Assembly (NCBI GenBank): GCA_021464245.1
Contig: JADCRB010000068.1
Location: forward strand, 499,427 to 563,426
Length of the DNA stretch: 64,000 nt
Direction: 5' to 3'
From: Carallia brachiata
Taxonomy: Eukaryota > Streptophyta > Magnoliopsida > Malpighiales > Rhizophoraceae
Shown here piece by piece: positions 1 through 12,842 of this stretch (its first letter is position 1; the number at the start of each line of letters is the position of its first letter). The position numbers were made by a program, and so were the translations under genes. Below the pieces are notes generated by a model, which was given only the letters and a program-made list of their open reading frames with translations, was not told where the DNA came from and searched no databases.

Positions 1-608
1 CAGTACTTGCCAAACGTTGGAAAGCAGGCATCACTACTACTACTTGTAGCAACACTGACCTGTGAAAGTGGAACCGAAATCATGCTTTGCTGCTCATGTT
101 GGAGTTGCTCCTGGTGTCGTTGGCCCTGCCGCGGCGGCTGTCGATCCGCCATCCGGGGAATTGGTTGATGATGACAATAATTATAGCTGCCGCCGGAAGA
201 CGCCATTATAGTTGATGCATCCCTGTGATCTTGCACTTTACCGAGCTGAAAATTCAGGTTGACCGGGCCCTTTGGGCCCCCAAATGGAAAGGGTTGGCTC
301 GGGCATCCGGTAAATTGCTGCACCAAGGCTCTAAAATTGCTGGGGTCGGCGTTGAGGAGGGTAGCGGGCGTTTTCTTTGAAGCTCTGGACCTCTTTCGGA
401 TGGGTTTTTGTATTCCATTAGAATCAATGGGATTCGATTGACGGCTTGCTACCCAAGAATTGTTTGGGCTTATGCTATCCAATCCACAGTTTGTGGCAAC
501 TATGGTGGAATCTGATAGCATGAAGGGCGAAGATGTGGAATAATGGCCGCAAATGGATTGTTCATAGAATTGCGCCCACTCGTTAGAACTTGCTGCAGTA
601 TCACTCAT
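1..608 (-). CDS. VQ-motif protein, 5' part (partial)
   Basis: The frame opens at the ATG ending at 608 and stays open for 202 codons to the window edge, so the C-terminus is missing. Residues 92-101 read FRALVQQFTG, the FxxxVQxxTG core that defines plant VQ proteins. It is preceded by a basic stretch (KPIRKRSRASKKTPATLLNA, 68-87) of the kind found in the VQ subgroup that includes Arabidopsis VQ15/CAMBP25. Family members are small nuclear cofactors that bind WRKY transcription factors and, in some cases, calmodulin, in stress responses. The rest is Ser/Asn/Gln/His-rich and low in complexity, as usual for the family. No intron is visible, again typical. A CT microsatellite and a TATA-like run lie just upstream. 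The family call is firm; the subgroup is inference. Confidence 0.86.
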   Translation of the reverse strand, partial: MSDTAASSNEWAQFYEQSICGHYSTSSPFMLSDSTIVATNCGLDSISPNNSWVASRQSNPIDSNGIQKPIRKRSRASKKTPATLLNADPSNFRALVQQFTGCPSQPFPFGGPKGPVNLNFQLGKVQDHRDASTIMASSGGSYNYCHHQPIPRMADRQPPRQGQRHQEQLQHEQQSMISVPLSQVSVATSSSSDACFPTFGKY

Positions 609-622
609 GGTGACTTTGATTG

Positions 623-624
<2 letters not shown>

Positions 625-660
<36 letters not shown>
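625..660. repeat. (TC)18 microsatellite in VQ gene leader
   Basis: Uninterrupted TC dinucleotide run. It lies 17 bases upstream of the VQ start codon, so it reads as a GA run in the presumed 5' leader of that gene. Confidence 0.95.
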
Positions 661-663
<3 letters not shown>

Positions 664-724
664 TTGCAGACGGTATTCCTTGTTGTTGGTGGTTGGAATG
701 CAAAGAAACAAAGTTAGGCACAGC

Positions 725-745
725 ATATATATATAATATAATAAA
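725..745 (-). promoter_or_regulatory. TATA-like run upstream of VQ gene
   Basis: An alternating TATATA/TAATA stretch lies about 120-135 bases upstream of the VQ start codon, a plausible distance for a TATA box plus a short CT-rich leader. Position and composition are the only support. Confidence 0.4.
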
Positions 746-3342
746 GGATAGGGACAGCCTCTAACCAGAACAAAAACTTGTATTGCATCCGTTTGACTAT
801 TCCTATAGAAAGAGAAAGAGGTAGACTTGAGGCCGAAGGTTCCTGGGACGGATACACTCGCGAAGGCCCCCCCTCACCACCTGAAATGTATGATTTGGTC
901 TCTGGCTATCAAATGCCCCCCCATAACAACACTCTGCCTCCTTCATAGCATGGTAAAATGTAAGGGCACGAGTACGGATCCGAAGAGCATGTCCCATTTT
1001 TTGTCCGAATCTGCGAATTGCAATAAAATTTCAATTTTTTGTAATTGAATTTATACTTTTTACTTAAAAAAAAAATGGCATGATATACTTTTTTTTCATT
1101 TCATATTTTATTATTGCGATCAAAAAATTCTAAACTTATTGCGTTACGGATACTGGTCGAGACAAACTTCCCTTCGGATACATACCTTTTTCCAAAATGT
1201 AAACTAAAATAATAATAAAACGATTGGTGAGTCTCCTGCAGAGCAAAGATAGAATAATAAAAAGTTTTTGTGATAGACTTAGTTTAGTTCTTGTGAGCCT
1301 TTTTCATTGCTGATGCTAGGCTAACTGCTGCAATGAACCAATTCAGTAGTTATAATTTAAATTGTATTTTAATCCTTGAGGAAGGGCTTTAAAATCTATT
1401 ATTTGGCACAGTAAAGATCTTTCATCAATATCTTTATTTGAGACTTTCTTTTCTATCACTTTTATTTATGTTTGAGTGTGGAAAAAAAAAAAAGAAGAAC
1501 TTGATTTTGCTCCAACACGATGAGATACTTCGACACAACATATGTTCCTTTTTTCCCTTTATAGATAATTTTATGATTTTTTTAAAATAATTATTTGGCT
1601 TAACCTTGAGTAGCACAAATAATCATAATTTTGCTTGTATTTTCATTTTCTTAAAGTAATCAAATCAAGTTGTTGAAAAGTTCTTATTTTCATTAGTGCC
1701 TCTTCACCTACACCTAAATAGTGGTACTCCTTTATTTGTTACTTTATTTTTAATTGATTATTCTTTTGTCATAACTCATATCTTTTTTATTAATGTTATA
1801 TTTATAAATGTAAGTTTGCCCTCAATAAAAAAAATTTTGGATCATCACTAAAAGGATTTTTTTTTTTTTTTTTGCCTTCCGGGAGGCAACTCCTGTAACA
1901 TCAAAGAAAATTTGTGTTGACTTCACCCCACTCAAAGAAAAAAAGAAAAAAGGAAAAGAAAAAACAAAAGATGGGGGATAATAGAATTTGACGTTTCTTG
2001 GCTACAAAAACTTACACTGTATATGAAAGTGGACGAACGACTGCTTGCGAGTTCATATATAGTTACAAATTGCAAGCGTTATAAACAAAATAATACCCCA
2101 ATCAGTATCACTAGAGGATTTCGGAATTAAAAACTGACACCATCTGCCAAGAGATCATAGTACAACTTTTTCAAAATCATTTGATCAAAAACTGCAAGTT
2201 GCACGCTATTTTGTTAGTTGATTAATAATATTAAGAGAATATTTATTATTCCTTACATATCTTTTAGTTCGCTGTGAATAATTTTCTCTTAATTAAATCA
2301 AAAGGGCAGATTTCATGGTGTACACTTAAGTTAAGCTGTGATATCATCACATGGCAATATCAGATGGCAACTGAAAAAACAAAAAAACAAAAAAATAAGA
2401 ACAAAAAAACAAGGAAAAGAAGAGGAAGAAGAAGAAAAAATGGGGTCAACATCATCATTGTACCACCTACTTCATTTTGTCTTTAAAGTCGTTTCAGCTA
2501 GTCTTTGCTGTTGGTCAAAGAACTATTTAGAAGTGAGAAGTAAACAAAGACTGCTGCACTCTTTTCATCGCACAACGATTTCTTACGTCTGACCCGCAAT
2601 TCCACCCCACGTTTAGTTGCTTCTCCACTAAAGTTCTTTCACACCGATGCATTTTTAACCGCTCTCAGTTTACACGAACCCGGTTCTCCATTGGACCACA
2701 ATCGGAGTAAAAATCAAACCTGCAACTTATCAGACTGAAGTTTCGTCCGTTGTTTACATGACCCAACTTTGGGGCCTTGTGCCAGTAATATTCTCACTTT
2801 TATATTAGTCAACGAAAATCACGAACGTCAAAAATAGCGTCATTTGTTGCCTCATCTGCGTAACATTAATTTCCGTCACCACTCATGTCAAATATCATCA
2901 TCACTAATACAACTAATAAAATATAAACAGGATAATGTGTTGAGAATTGATTTGCATATCCTGACATTTCTCGACGTGAGCTAAGCATTGTTGTTTTCTG
3001 ATATGTTATTTCTTTTATGTGTTTCCGATTGACCACGATTATTTGTTCACACTCAAGGTTGCTCAATTTTAAAACACAATCTAGCTTCTTCGATATAATA
3101 ATGTAGCTTAGAAAATACCACCAAGATTGGCCAGCTTGCAACAAGTCAACTGTGCAGACGCAAATGGCTCTGACCCAAGACTATTCTCCAATCTCCATGT
3201 GCGTTGGTCATTTGACACCTGGGTCTTTTCGCTCCCTCTTGAAAGGCCTGATTTGTACATACGGAAAGATGAGAAACAGAGGGCAGTGCTACTTTTTGAC
3301 GGGCGGCCAAAAAAAGTAGGGCATCAAGATTTTTTTTGGTTC

Positions 3343-3493
3343 GAAATTGTGCTACGTATAATAATGTCGCTTAAATTTTTTATAATAATAATGATATTTT
3401 TTATAAAAAAAAAAATATTTAATCATTTTTTATTATAAAAAATATTATAATAATTATAAAAATTTAAGCGTCGTTACCCTCAAACACAATTTC
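3343..3493. mobile_element. palindromic MITE-like element
   Basis: The ends are inverted copies: GAAATTGTG at 3343-3351 and CACAATTTC at 3485-3493. The match continues inward through a shared CGCTTAAAT block and a long AT stem. The whole 151-bp unit could fold on itself and has no coding capacity, as in foldback MITEs. I cannot assign a superfamily or a clear target duplication. Confidence 0.55.
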
Positions 3494-4965
3494 ATAAACA
3501 AAAGTTTCTAATGCTGTACGTGTTTTGCAGGCAACACTAGTTTTTCTTCGTCAATACGCTCCACTAAAAAGTATGATTCGTCTTTTTTGACTAGATCCAG
3601 TCTATGAACAATACTGTAAATCCAATTCCATAATGTTATGAAAAAAATACCCAATTTCTAGATCACATTACAATTTCTGGATTAAGTTTTAAGCCGCCAT
3701 ATACACGACGTTATTTGTTTAATCTTATCGTGAATCACTCTGAGTTCAGTGGAAGTTCGTAGCAAGTACTCAGCCTAATTAAATTGTTATTAAATAATAC
3801 TACAAACGTCTAATGTTTGGGTCTTTGGGTAGATTTGGAGATCAAAAACTAATGATAATGTGAAGTTATCGGGAGTCGAACTTAAAATCAACAATGTCTT
3901 GATTGAATGCCCCTATCCCTATGGTACAAACAAGGGACAATACTAATAAAAATTTTACAAATCTATTTGCTAATTCTCTTGAAGCTTTTTTTTACAATTA
4001 AACTCAATCCACAAATTCAAAGGAAGCAAAATTTGCAGAAATATATCATGTGATCATCAAATCACATTCTTAATACTAATGATTTAATACAAGAAAATAA
4101 AAATCCGCATAAAGTTTGATTCACATTATTCGTTTTTTTATTTGGTTGAGTTGAGATGGTGGTAGATAAATATAAATAAATTTTAAGATTTGCTTCTCAG
4201 ATCTCACCCCTAAATTCAAAACTTGGTGGTCATTCACATTCTAAAAATTGCTAACTTGAAGGGAAGGGAACTGAAACGCAAATTTCTTTGAAAAAGTCGT
4301 ACGAACACACAATTCTTGAAGGACGATGAACAATAGAATTTGAAATGCGTGACTTGCTGTGGTCACGTACAACCGGTGAAACAGGAAAATTTTAGGCTAA
4401 ACAAAGATAGAGAATATGAAAGGAATAATCTTCCTTCCATTTTTCACAATAATTTTCCCTTTCTTACTTTCTTTTTCTAGGTTCTCTTTAAAATCATTTT
4501 CTTTCCGAGTTTGAAGGGAAAAGATAAGAAAATTACCATTAGACCAACCCCTTTTTGTCTTGTTCTTCGTTGGTGGTTGACCATGGCCCATTTTTGGGTT
4601 CTTCCAATTAGTACTATTTAAAAAAGGACGAGTCGTTACCCCTTTGGCCCGCCGTACAGGTGCCGCAAGGCGCACGGTCCAAAGAACCTTTTAGGATCAC
4701 TTTAAATTAAGATTATTTATAAGTAAAAATAAAAAATTTAGGTTATTTTAAAACAAATTATTTTCATATTAAGCCGTGTTTCAAGTTGAGTTTAGATTCA
4801 AATTATTCAAGTTTAAATCAATATGCTAATTTTCAAGAAAATAATCTTCCTCATTTTTTTTTAAATTTTATAACATATTAGAATATGTGAAAATATATTT
4901 TGTTATTTTTTATTTTTTGTATATTATTTTTAATAAAAATTATACAAGTATATTATACACATTAT

Positions 4966-4987
4966 ACACACACACACACACACACAC
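4966..4987. repeat. (AC)n microsatellite
   Basis: Short AC dinucleotide run in intergenic DNA. Confidence 0.9.
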
Positions 4988-6323
4988 CACATTTAGGTCT
5001 ATAATACATAAATGCACATGCGTGGATATAATTTTTAAAATATTATATGTATAAAAATTTGCTAATTATCTAAAATAGATAATTTAATATTTATATATAA
5101 TATATAAATATATGTTTGCAAATATAAAAATAAAGTAGTGTACATGTGTGATGTGTATATACTTGTATAAATAAAGTAACAAGTAAAACAGTAAATAAAT
5201 ATTACATAATAAATTTGTGTTATACTCTTATTTTGTACAGTTAATTGAAGACGTACTTAGATTCTCTCTTTCTTTTGAGTTAATTGGTGATTAGATTGTA
5301 ATTTAAATTTAGATGGCGGTTAATTTGGAATTTGGAAGAAAAAAAAACAAACAAAAAGAACAAATGAAAAAAAAAAGGAAAAAATAAGAAAAAGAAAAGA
5401 AAAGAAAAAAGGATATAACATCACACAAGGCATTAAGGTAAGCTCTTTCTTTTTCTTCATCTCCCTTCTTCTAGCTTTCTTTTCTTCTTCTCCTACTTTA
5501 TCAGGGACCTCAATAGACAGGCTGCAACTCAAGAGGGAATGATGAAGTAGCTAATAAATATTGTTTGAAGAAATATTTTATGAGATCTTGAAAAAAATTG
5601 AGATTTTCTACTTGGAATCATTTGGAATATTGAAATTTTCTTTTATTTCTATTCTCATCTTTGGCCAGCTCTATTAATAGGATTCATTGGTAGCTTATTA
5701 TTTAGACTTATTATGAATATTACAATAAATATTGAGTAGTGAGTTCATTTTCGGGTGAATTCCCGTATTTTTTTTGCCTTGAGTAAATTCTTGACTTGGG
5801 TAGTTTCTCCTACGTCACTAAAATTACCCCCACAAAAATTTAACAATTTAAATGAATCAGTAACACATTGTCACATACACCTATGAAAGGATTGTAGAAC
5901 GTTCTTGGGTTTAAAAGAAACATATCCACCAAACGGAGAATTAAGAAATGGAAAATTGTCCATGAAAGTAAAATTTCAACCATTAAGAATCATACTGCTG
6001 TGATTTGAACCGCAGATAAATAGTTGTCCTGTTGTAGGGCTGTATGAAAATGCTGATACAAGTAAAGGACAGAGAGGGAGCAAGCCCGTAAATTTTCTCG
6101 TTCGAATGAGAGCCAAAATTAGAAAAATACATCAATGAGATCACTATACAACAAGAATCATTTACATCGGCTGGAATGGTAGACTTTCGCCCCGTAAAAG
6201 TTAAGGAAAAAAGAATACAAAATTTCAAGATTATTACATCGACACTGACTTCTACCCATCTCCTATTTCCGTCCTAACGAGATGTCTTTTTTGTTGTCAT
6301 TTTCTTCCGCTATGAGCAAGTAT

Positions 6324-9300
6324 CTACTCTACAGTTAATTCTAATATAGTGGTAAGTCTAGGTTTTCTGTATGTTCTAAGAAGCAAAGAAGAGCACACAA
6401 CACTTATGGATGAGAAAGCCATGCAAGCACCAGCTGCCCACGGCGGCAACTTGATTTTCAGCGAAGGAAAGAGAACACCAGCAGCAATAGGTATCGCGAT
6501 CACATTGTAAGCCATGGCAAAAATATAATTCAACCGAATGCGGAAGAAGGTTTTCCTTGACAGATCAATGGCTGTGATCACGTCCTCCAAATTATTCCTC
6601 ATCAACACATAGTCAGCAGCTTCTATAGCAATATCAGTCCCTGCTCCAATCGCCATGCCAACATCGGCAGCCGCTAGCGCAGGAGAGTCATTGATACCGT
6701 CACCCACCATTGCAACTGTGCTTCCATTCTTCTGAAGCGAGCGGACTACATCAGCCTTCCCTGCTGGCATGACTTCAGCCTCGACATCTTCAATGCCAAC
6801 CTGACCAACAACTACTACTCATAAACTCCTCCACAAACATTTTCAAACGATATCATAAGGAAACAAGAAGTACAAGAGGCAACTCAAACAGGAAGCACAC
6901 ATAGTGCACAGACACAAACAAAAGCACCAAAAGGAATTAAGCCTTAAAGTAGACCAATCCCTCCAGAAAGCAAATAGACTTCACCAGAAGAATCAGATAA
7001 GTCGGGCCTCTTTTTGCAAATAACTAAAAATCACCTTTTTGGACCAGTTTCAAAGACTTAATTATCAGCACAAAACAATCCTTATGGCATATCGTGTGGG
7101 GCCAACACAGAGGTACAGGTAGCTCACTTCAGTATAAAAAAGCTCATCAATTATAGAAGAAGAACCATAGCCCAGGAATTAGCAGTACCTAAAGTGCCTA
7201 TCCTAAAAAAAAACAAAAGGAAAGAAAGAACCAATGCAACACTTTTCAGGTATTTTGCATAGGTTTGACAGGCTACAATGTTACTAGAAAGATTCATGTC
7301 ATGAAGGATTTAGAACAAATTGCTTCTCAAACTAAACTTAGTTCATTATAAAAAGGAAATATTCATACAGCCGACCACAATTAAATTTCAGATTAAGGAT
7401 TTGCCATCGTTGTTGTTGACAGTCTAGTGTTAGAGTGATTATACAAACCTCCTTAGCAACAGCATGAGCAGTCCTCCAATTATCCCCCGTCACCATGACT
7501 GGTTTGACACCCATTCTACAAAGGCCCTCTATGACTACAGCGGCTTCTCTCTTTACAGGGTCTGCAACCCCCAAAACACCAACTAAACATTCATTAAATG
7601 CAACAAGTATTCCTGTATTTGCACTTTCTTCAAGTTCAACAACAAAATTTTCTACAACAGTTGGAATGGCAATCCCACTTTCAGTCATTAGCTTCCTATT
7701 GCCAACCTGTTCAAGAAACAGCGCCTCTTTATATACCCCACAAGAAATCAAGCGTACTTTTCAAGATCCAAGGTGTGTCAAATGGTACAGTCTATAAAGC
7801 AAGAAACTCACCAAAACTTGCTTCCCATCTATAAAGCATTTGACACCTCTTCCAGGAAAGGCAGAGAAACCTGAGACATTAAGAAGCCATCCAGATACTA
7901 CAGAATTTTTACTGTGGCTTTGACCACTCTTGGTTGGAGAAGTTTCGCCAAAGAAATGAAAATGCCGTGCAAATTCCATTATTGCTTTTGCCAATGGATG
8001 TTCACTGCTGGCCTAAGTCATGTAAAAAAGCAGTTACTAAGAATAATACCCTAGAAGAATATACAAGCAATATCAACTGTCTCATCATGCCAAAACAGTA
8101 TATCCTGTCTTTTCTTCTTTCTTTTATATTTTCCCCTTTTTTTTTTTCTGTAGCTGCAAATTATCGATCTGACATCCACTACAAGCCATCTAGGCATGGA
8201 ACTACTTTTAAAATGATAAGATAAGGCCACATCAATCTTATGTGTCATCTGGTTCGAAAATCTTTTGAACCACAAAAAGATGGGCGAATGAGCTCTATGA
8301 CGATTACCTGAAAAAGCGAAAAAAAAAAAGAAAAAAAGAAAAAAGCAGCAAATAAATGTGCCACCAATTGATGAACACAGACGTAGCACTAAAGCATAAC
8401 TACATGCACAGAATCACCTCTGCAGAAGCCACCCATCTGAGGAATTCCCCACGGTCCATTCCGGTGAAAACTTTGGCAGTAGTAACCATAGCTTTTCCTT
8501 GTGTTAAGGTACCAGTTTTATCAAATATCACGTACTTTATCTTCTGAGCCCTTTCCAAAGCTTCACCTCCCTTTATTACACCATTGTTTGCCCCAACTCC
8601 AGTTGCAACCATGACAGCAGTTGGTGTTGCCAAACCAAGTGCACATGGCATGCTATTACAACAACTGAGATTGAAAACATGAGGGCGAAAACAAAGTAAT
8701 TGCCATTTTCTGGAAGCCATTGCACTGGGTAAGCTCCTATAATTCCAGCAAAATACCTGCAAGCAGTAAAAGAAAGCACATGACCAACAGCAACCAAAAG
8801 GACACACGCTTATTATTTACAAGAATATATGGACCACATTAGCCACCAAAACAAGTGATCAATGACCTACCAGCCTAATAACGTCAACAAAGCCATAGCA
8901 ACAACAGTAGGTACAAAAATGCTTGCAACCTGCAAGTCACGTAGATATTCAAGATGAAAAAAGCAGATACATAACAATGTGCTGACATAACCAAACTAAA
9001 CAGACAAAGTAAAAGGTTAAAAAAAAGTAACACATCATAAGAAAAGAACGAGTGAAGGACCTATAAAAGGTAAGGCTACAAGCAAAATTGATTCCTTTTA
9101 TCCCAGATACAAGAACACCCATCAGTCTTGGGCAGTGGAATAGCCAAAGAAAACTGGCAAGCAAGTTGACAAAAATTTTACTTAACATGAGGCAATAGCT
9201 TATTGACAATGTATGTAGTCTGTGTTGCAATTAATAAATTATTTAAAATGGACACAGTAGATTAACCCTAAGAGTAGAATTGTGCAAGCAAGACATTATG

Positions 9301-12204
9301 GCAGCCTTAAGAATGTGATGATCAAAGCCAAACATCCCTTAGGCCACCCATCCACAATATGTGGCATGCCTAGCAGAAACCAGAATCATATTTGATGGAA
9401 AAAATGCCGACAGCTTTACCACAACAAAAAATGCGTGTAATTGAGGCATTGACCATAGATTCCAGAGAAACTATTTAATTTAGTCATTACTTCCGTTGAA
9501 AGCAATAGGACCTCAATGCAGGAGAATTATAAACATAAAAATTTTCTTACATGAAGGGCAGGCAGAAAGCAGGGGAAAAAAAGAAGCCAAAAAACTGATT
9601 ACAATACTCACAAAATCCGCAAATTTCTGAATAGGAGCTTTGGACATTTGGGCAGTCTCAACCAAACTAATTATCTGATTCAAAACTGCATCACAACCTA
9701 CATTGGTAGCTTGTATGTGAAGGGCACCATGTAAATTTATTGTACCTCCAATAACTGATGAAGTAACCTCTTTCAACACAGGTGCAGATTCACCGGTGAG
9801 CATACTCTCATTAACATAGCTTGAACCCCATACAACCACACCATCAGCAGGAACTTTTGTGCCAGGAAGAACTCTCAGTGTGTCACCAGGCTGAATTAGT
9901 AAGGCATCTATTTCCCTTTCTTCAACGCACATTCCACCTTCAAAGCTAAACAAAATCAAACCACTTGTTTCTTCACAGGATTTTACTTCAATTTTTTGCA
10001 AAAATAGTTTGATAAGTTATCCTAAATCTATACATACCCTTTCCAGATTTGCTTATTTTTAACAAGATCAATTATGTTCCAAACAACATCTCCGGTAAAG
10101 TTAATTTAAAATGGATACCTTTGTCCTTGACAACAAGTAGAGCTGTTGCTGGTGCAAGTGCTACTAATTTCTTTATGGCATCTGAAGTTTTACCCTTAGC
10201 AAGACTCTCCAAATACTTCCCCAACAACACAAATGTTATAAGCATGGAACTTGTCTCGAAGTACGTTGGAGACCAAAAGCCAGTAAGTGCACCATATATT
10301 AGAGCACAAACTGAGTAGAAGTACGACGCTGAAGTTCCTAGTGCAACTAACACATCCATGTTGGTAGAACCATTTCTTAGGGCTCTGAAAGCAGCTACAT
10401 AGAAGCGTTTTCCAATCACAAATTGAACCACACTCACCAACAACCACTTCAACCAATCAGCCATTAGGAATGGTCCACACCGCCACAGTATTAATGAATA
10501 TAATATTTGTATACGAGGGCATATCACTCGTATGAAAAAGATAGGAATCTGCATCCAGTATTAAATTACAATAATCAGCATCTTACAAACCAGGGGTGTC
10601 TAGTTGGCATTTCATAAATGATACCACCTGAAATGCTAATTGCTACAAGTCAGAAGAGGCCATCTTTGTAGAGGAATGCAATGTAGTCAATTTAAGAATG
10701 ATATAATATAAAACAACATATATACAGAGACACAAAAGCACACAGATGTATATGCACACAAAAACCAGTTGCACACTATCTTTAAAAGCAGATGTCTTGG
10801 ATTTGCAAATAGGGTTAAAAGGAAGGAACAATGAAAAATAATGTGCAATACGTCAGGATTATATGCATAAGAAAAAAGAACTTACACTGAGAAACAGACT
10901 GGAAACAAAAAGCCTAAGCATATTGGATGTTTCCTCAACATCCTTAGAAGTCATTCTCGCAAACGGGTTCTTGACATGTAACTTAAACTTCGATTGGTTT
11001 CTCCCTCAATCCCATCAAACAAGGATCTTGAACTGATGATTTCGGGGTCAAAGAGAACTTCGAGTTCACAGGATATCCTGTTATAACAAAACTGTCGTAC
11101 TCCTCTCAATGCAACAAGTATTCCTTCTAAGAGCTGTGCATCGGTCTCATTGAATACCCCAGCAACTCCTAGAATGATTTTATCCTGCTGACTGCTTTGC
11201 ACAAGCGAAGCTTCAAAGCCAGCATCTTCGATAGCATTCACTATGCCGTCTTTAGTGACGACAGTTGGATCATATTCAACTTCCCCAAGGGAAGTAGCCA
11301 AGGCCACTACGGCCCTTTTGACTCCAGGAAGGTTTCTCAAAATACCTTCAACAGAGTTGACACAGGCAGCGCAGGTCATACCCCCTATAGTGAATTGCCC
11401 CAAAAGGGTTCCGTTTGGTTTTGCTTTAGACATAGTAGGTTCAGCAAGAATCTCCGCTTCAAAGCCTGCATCCTCAATTGCATTCTTGATGTCGTCATCC
11501 TAAAACAAAAGACATCCGTAAAACCATAAGATCGTCTAACCAAAGGCCGATAAATCCACTTTAAGATATCAGCCAAAGCAGTTGATTGAAGCTCAAGGGG
11601 AAAAAAAAACTAAAAAAAAAAAAGAAAAAAAACTAGAACATGCAATGTAAATCTTCTGCAGACATATAAATCTGTTAGAGAGACCGTGACAGACTCGGAC
11701 AAAATGTCATACCATAGCAAATTATACACTGCAACTACACAAATCTCTAAATTTCCAGACCAATGCCAACACATTTGTCCAATTCATACTAATCAACAAT
11801 CAAAAAGTCAAACTTTCGAGCTCAAAAAAAGAAAGTCAAAGATACCAAAAAAAAAAAGAAAAAGAAAAACGAACCTTGACGAGGTTAGGGTCGAAGAGAA
11901 CATCAGCCTTGTTCTGAAGCAAAGCAACGGAGGCTCTCAAAACCCCGTCGACAGCCTTAAGAGCCGATTCGACGGAATTGGAGCAAGCGGCGCAGGTCAT
12001 GCCCGTAACTCTCACCTGAATCCTCCTCGTGCCTTGTTCTTCGTCAATCCCAATGACGTGCGAACCCTCTCTTCTTTCGTAAGAATCAAGAAGCCTCACG
12101 TCCTCCATGTCGTCGGACTCCTCGCCGGGAACCACCGCCGGAAGAGATTCCCGGCCTCCGGAGACGACGCCGGTCAGCTGCATGTCCTTCAAGCTCGGCG
12201 CCAT
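6324..12204 (-). CDS. RAN1: RAN1/HMA7-type copper-transporting P1B ATPase, nine exons, frame broken twice
   Basis: Copper pump of the endomembrane system that loads copper into ethylene receptors (family knowledge). Exons: 11875-12204, 10886-11499, 10119-10548, 9612-9937, 8871-8929, 8418-8756, 7812-8012, 7449-7706, 6324-6800, all with GT-AG borders. With the frame restored it is about 1,011 residues, close to Arabidopsis RAN1. Visible marks are metal-binding MTCAAC motifs with cysteines at about 71/74 and 153/156, a third degenerate metal-binding-like domain, TGES in exon 4, CPC at about 623-625, DKTGT with the phosphorylated Asp near 666, SEHPL in exon 7, TGDNW in exon 8 and GDGIND near 886. 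Oddities: one A missing near 10989-10990, one C missing at 8647-8648 inside the CPC codons, and one residue missing in the usual GVLIKGG block (here GVIKGG, near 8573). Read literally, the product stops after about 292 residues. Family identity is very sure; whether the gene is functional is open. Confidence 0.93.
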
Positions 12205-12346
12205 TCACCGAGCAGCGAAACTTTTTTATTTAAAAAAGAAAAAAGAAACACAGAGAGAGAGCGCAATGCAAGTTTGAGAGGGAAAGAGGCTTCTCCGAGC
12301 GAGACGGGACGGCGGAGACTTCGAAAAATCAATTTCGTTCTCCATG

Positions 12347-12354
12347 TATTTATA
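12347..12354 (-). promoter_or_regulatory. TATA box of copper ATPase gene
   Basis: TATAAATA on the minus strand, about 145 bases upstream of the ATG at 12204, followed by a C/T-rich leader. A CT run (12392-12416) lies just upstream. Confidence 0.55.
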
Positions 12355-12391
12355 CGCCGCCATGTTGAAATTACTAAAATGCCACCTTCCT

Positions 12392-12416
12392 TCTCTCTCT
12401 CTCTCTCTCTCTCTCT
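12392..12416. repeat. (TC)12 microsatellite
   Basis: TC dinucleotide run in the promoter region of the copper ATPase gene. Confidence 0.95.
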
Positions 12417-12714
12417 ACGGTTAGAACTTCTCTTACTACATCCTTTTTCGCGTGTGTCTGTGCTGGCGTCAACTTCTTGTTTTTTGGTTTGGAGGGGCCT
12501 ACTGAGCTCGCATTTGTTAACTTTTTTTAAGGAAAAATTTCCCCTTTGTTAACTAACTTTCAATTCATCTTTTCTTTCTTCTAAATTTGTTTGCATTTTC
12601 GGGTGTTTAATTTTAAACAGAAATAAGAAATTATTCCTTGTTTTGGAGTTCTATGCGTTTGCTATTTTCCAATTTGGGTTCCATTAAACAGGACATAAAA
12701 AAAAGTGTATCATA

Positions 12715-12842
12715 TAGTATTTATATTAATAATATTTTTTTATAATTATAATAAAAAATGTGAATCAATATAACTAATTTTTGTTATATATTTTATTATT
12801 GTAATTATAAAAAAAATATTAATTATTACAATATAAATACTA
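12715..12842. mobile_element. AT-rich palindromic MITE-like element
   Basis: TAGTATTTAT at 12715-12724 is matched by its inverse ATAAATACTA at 12833-12842. The arms continue to pair inward over roughly 50 bases with AT-rich sequence. It has no coding capacity. No target duplication can be fixed with confidence. Confidence 0.5.

Larger units (their letters stand above)
760..6320. other. intergenic region between VQ and copper ATPase genes
   Basis: AT-rich DNA with no supportable gene. Open frames here are short and lack recognisable motifs. It holds a palindromic element at 3343-3493, an AC microsatellite at 4966-4987 and many A/T runs. The part next to 6324 should contain the 3' untranslated region of the ATPase gene. 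Confidence 0.7.

Noticed and set aside
11686..12552. 288-codon open frame on the plus strand
   Set aside because: It lies antisense to exon 1, intron 1 and the promoter of the copper ATPase gene. Its sequence has no domain and is explained by the coding strand opposite.
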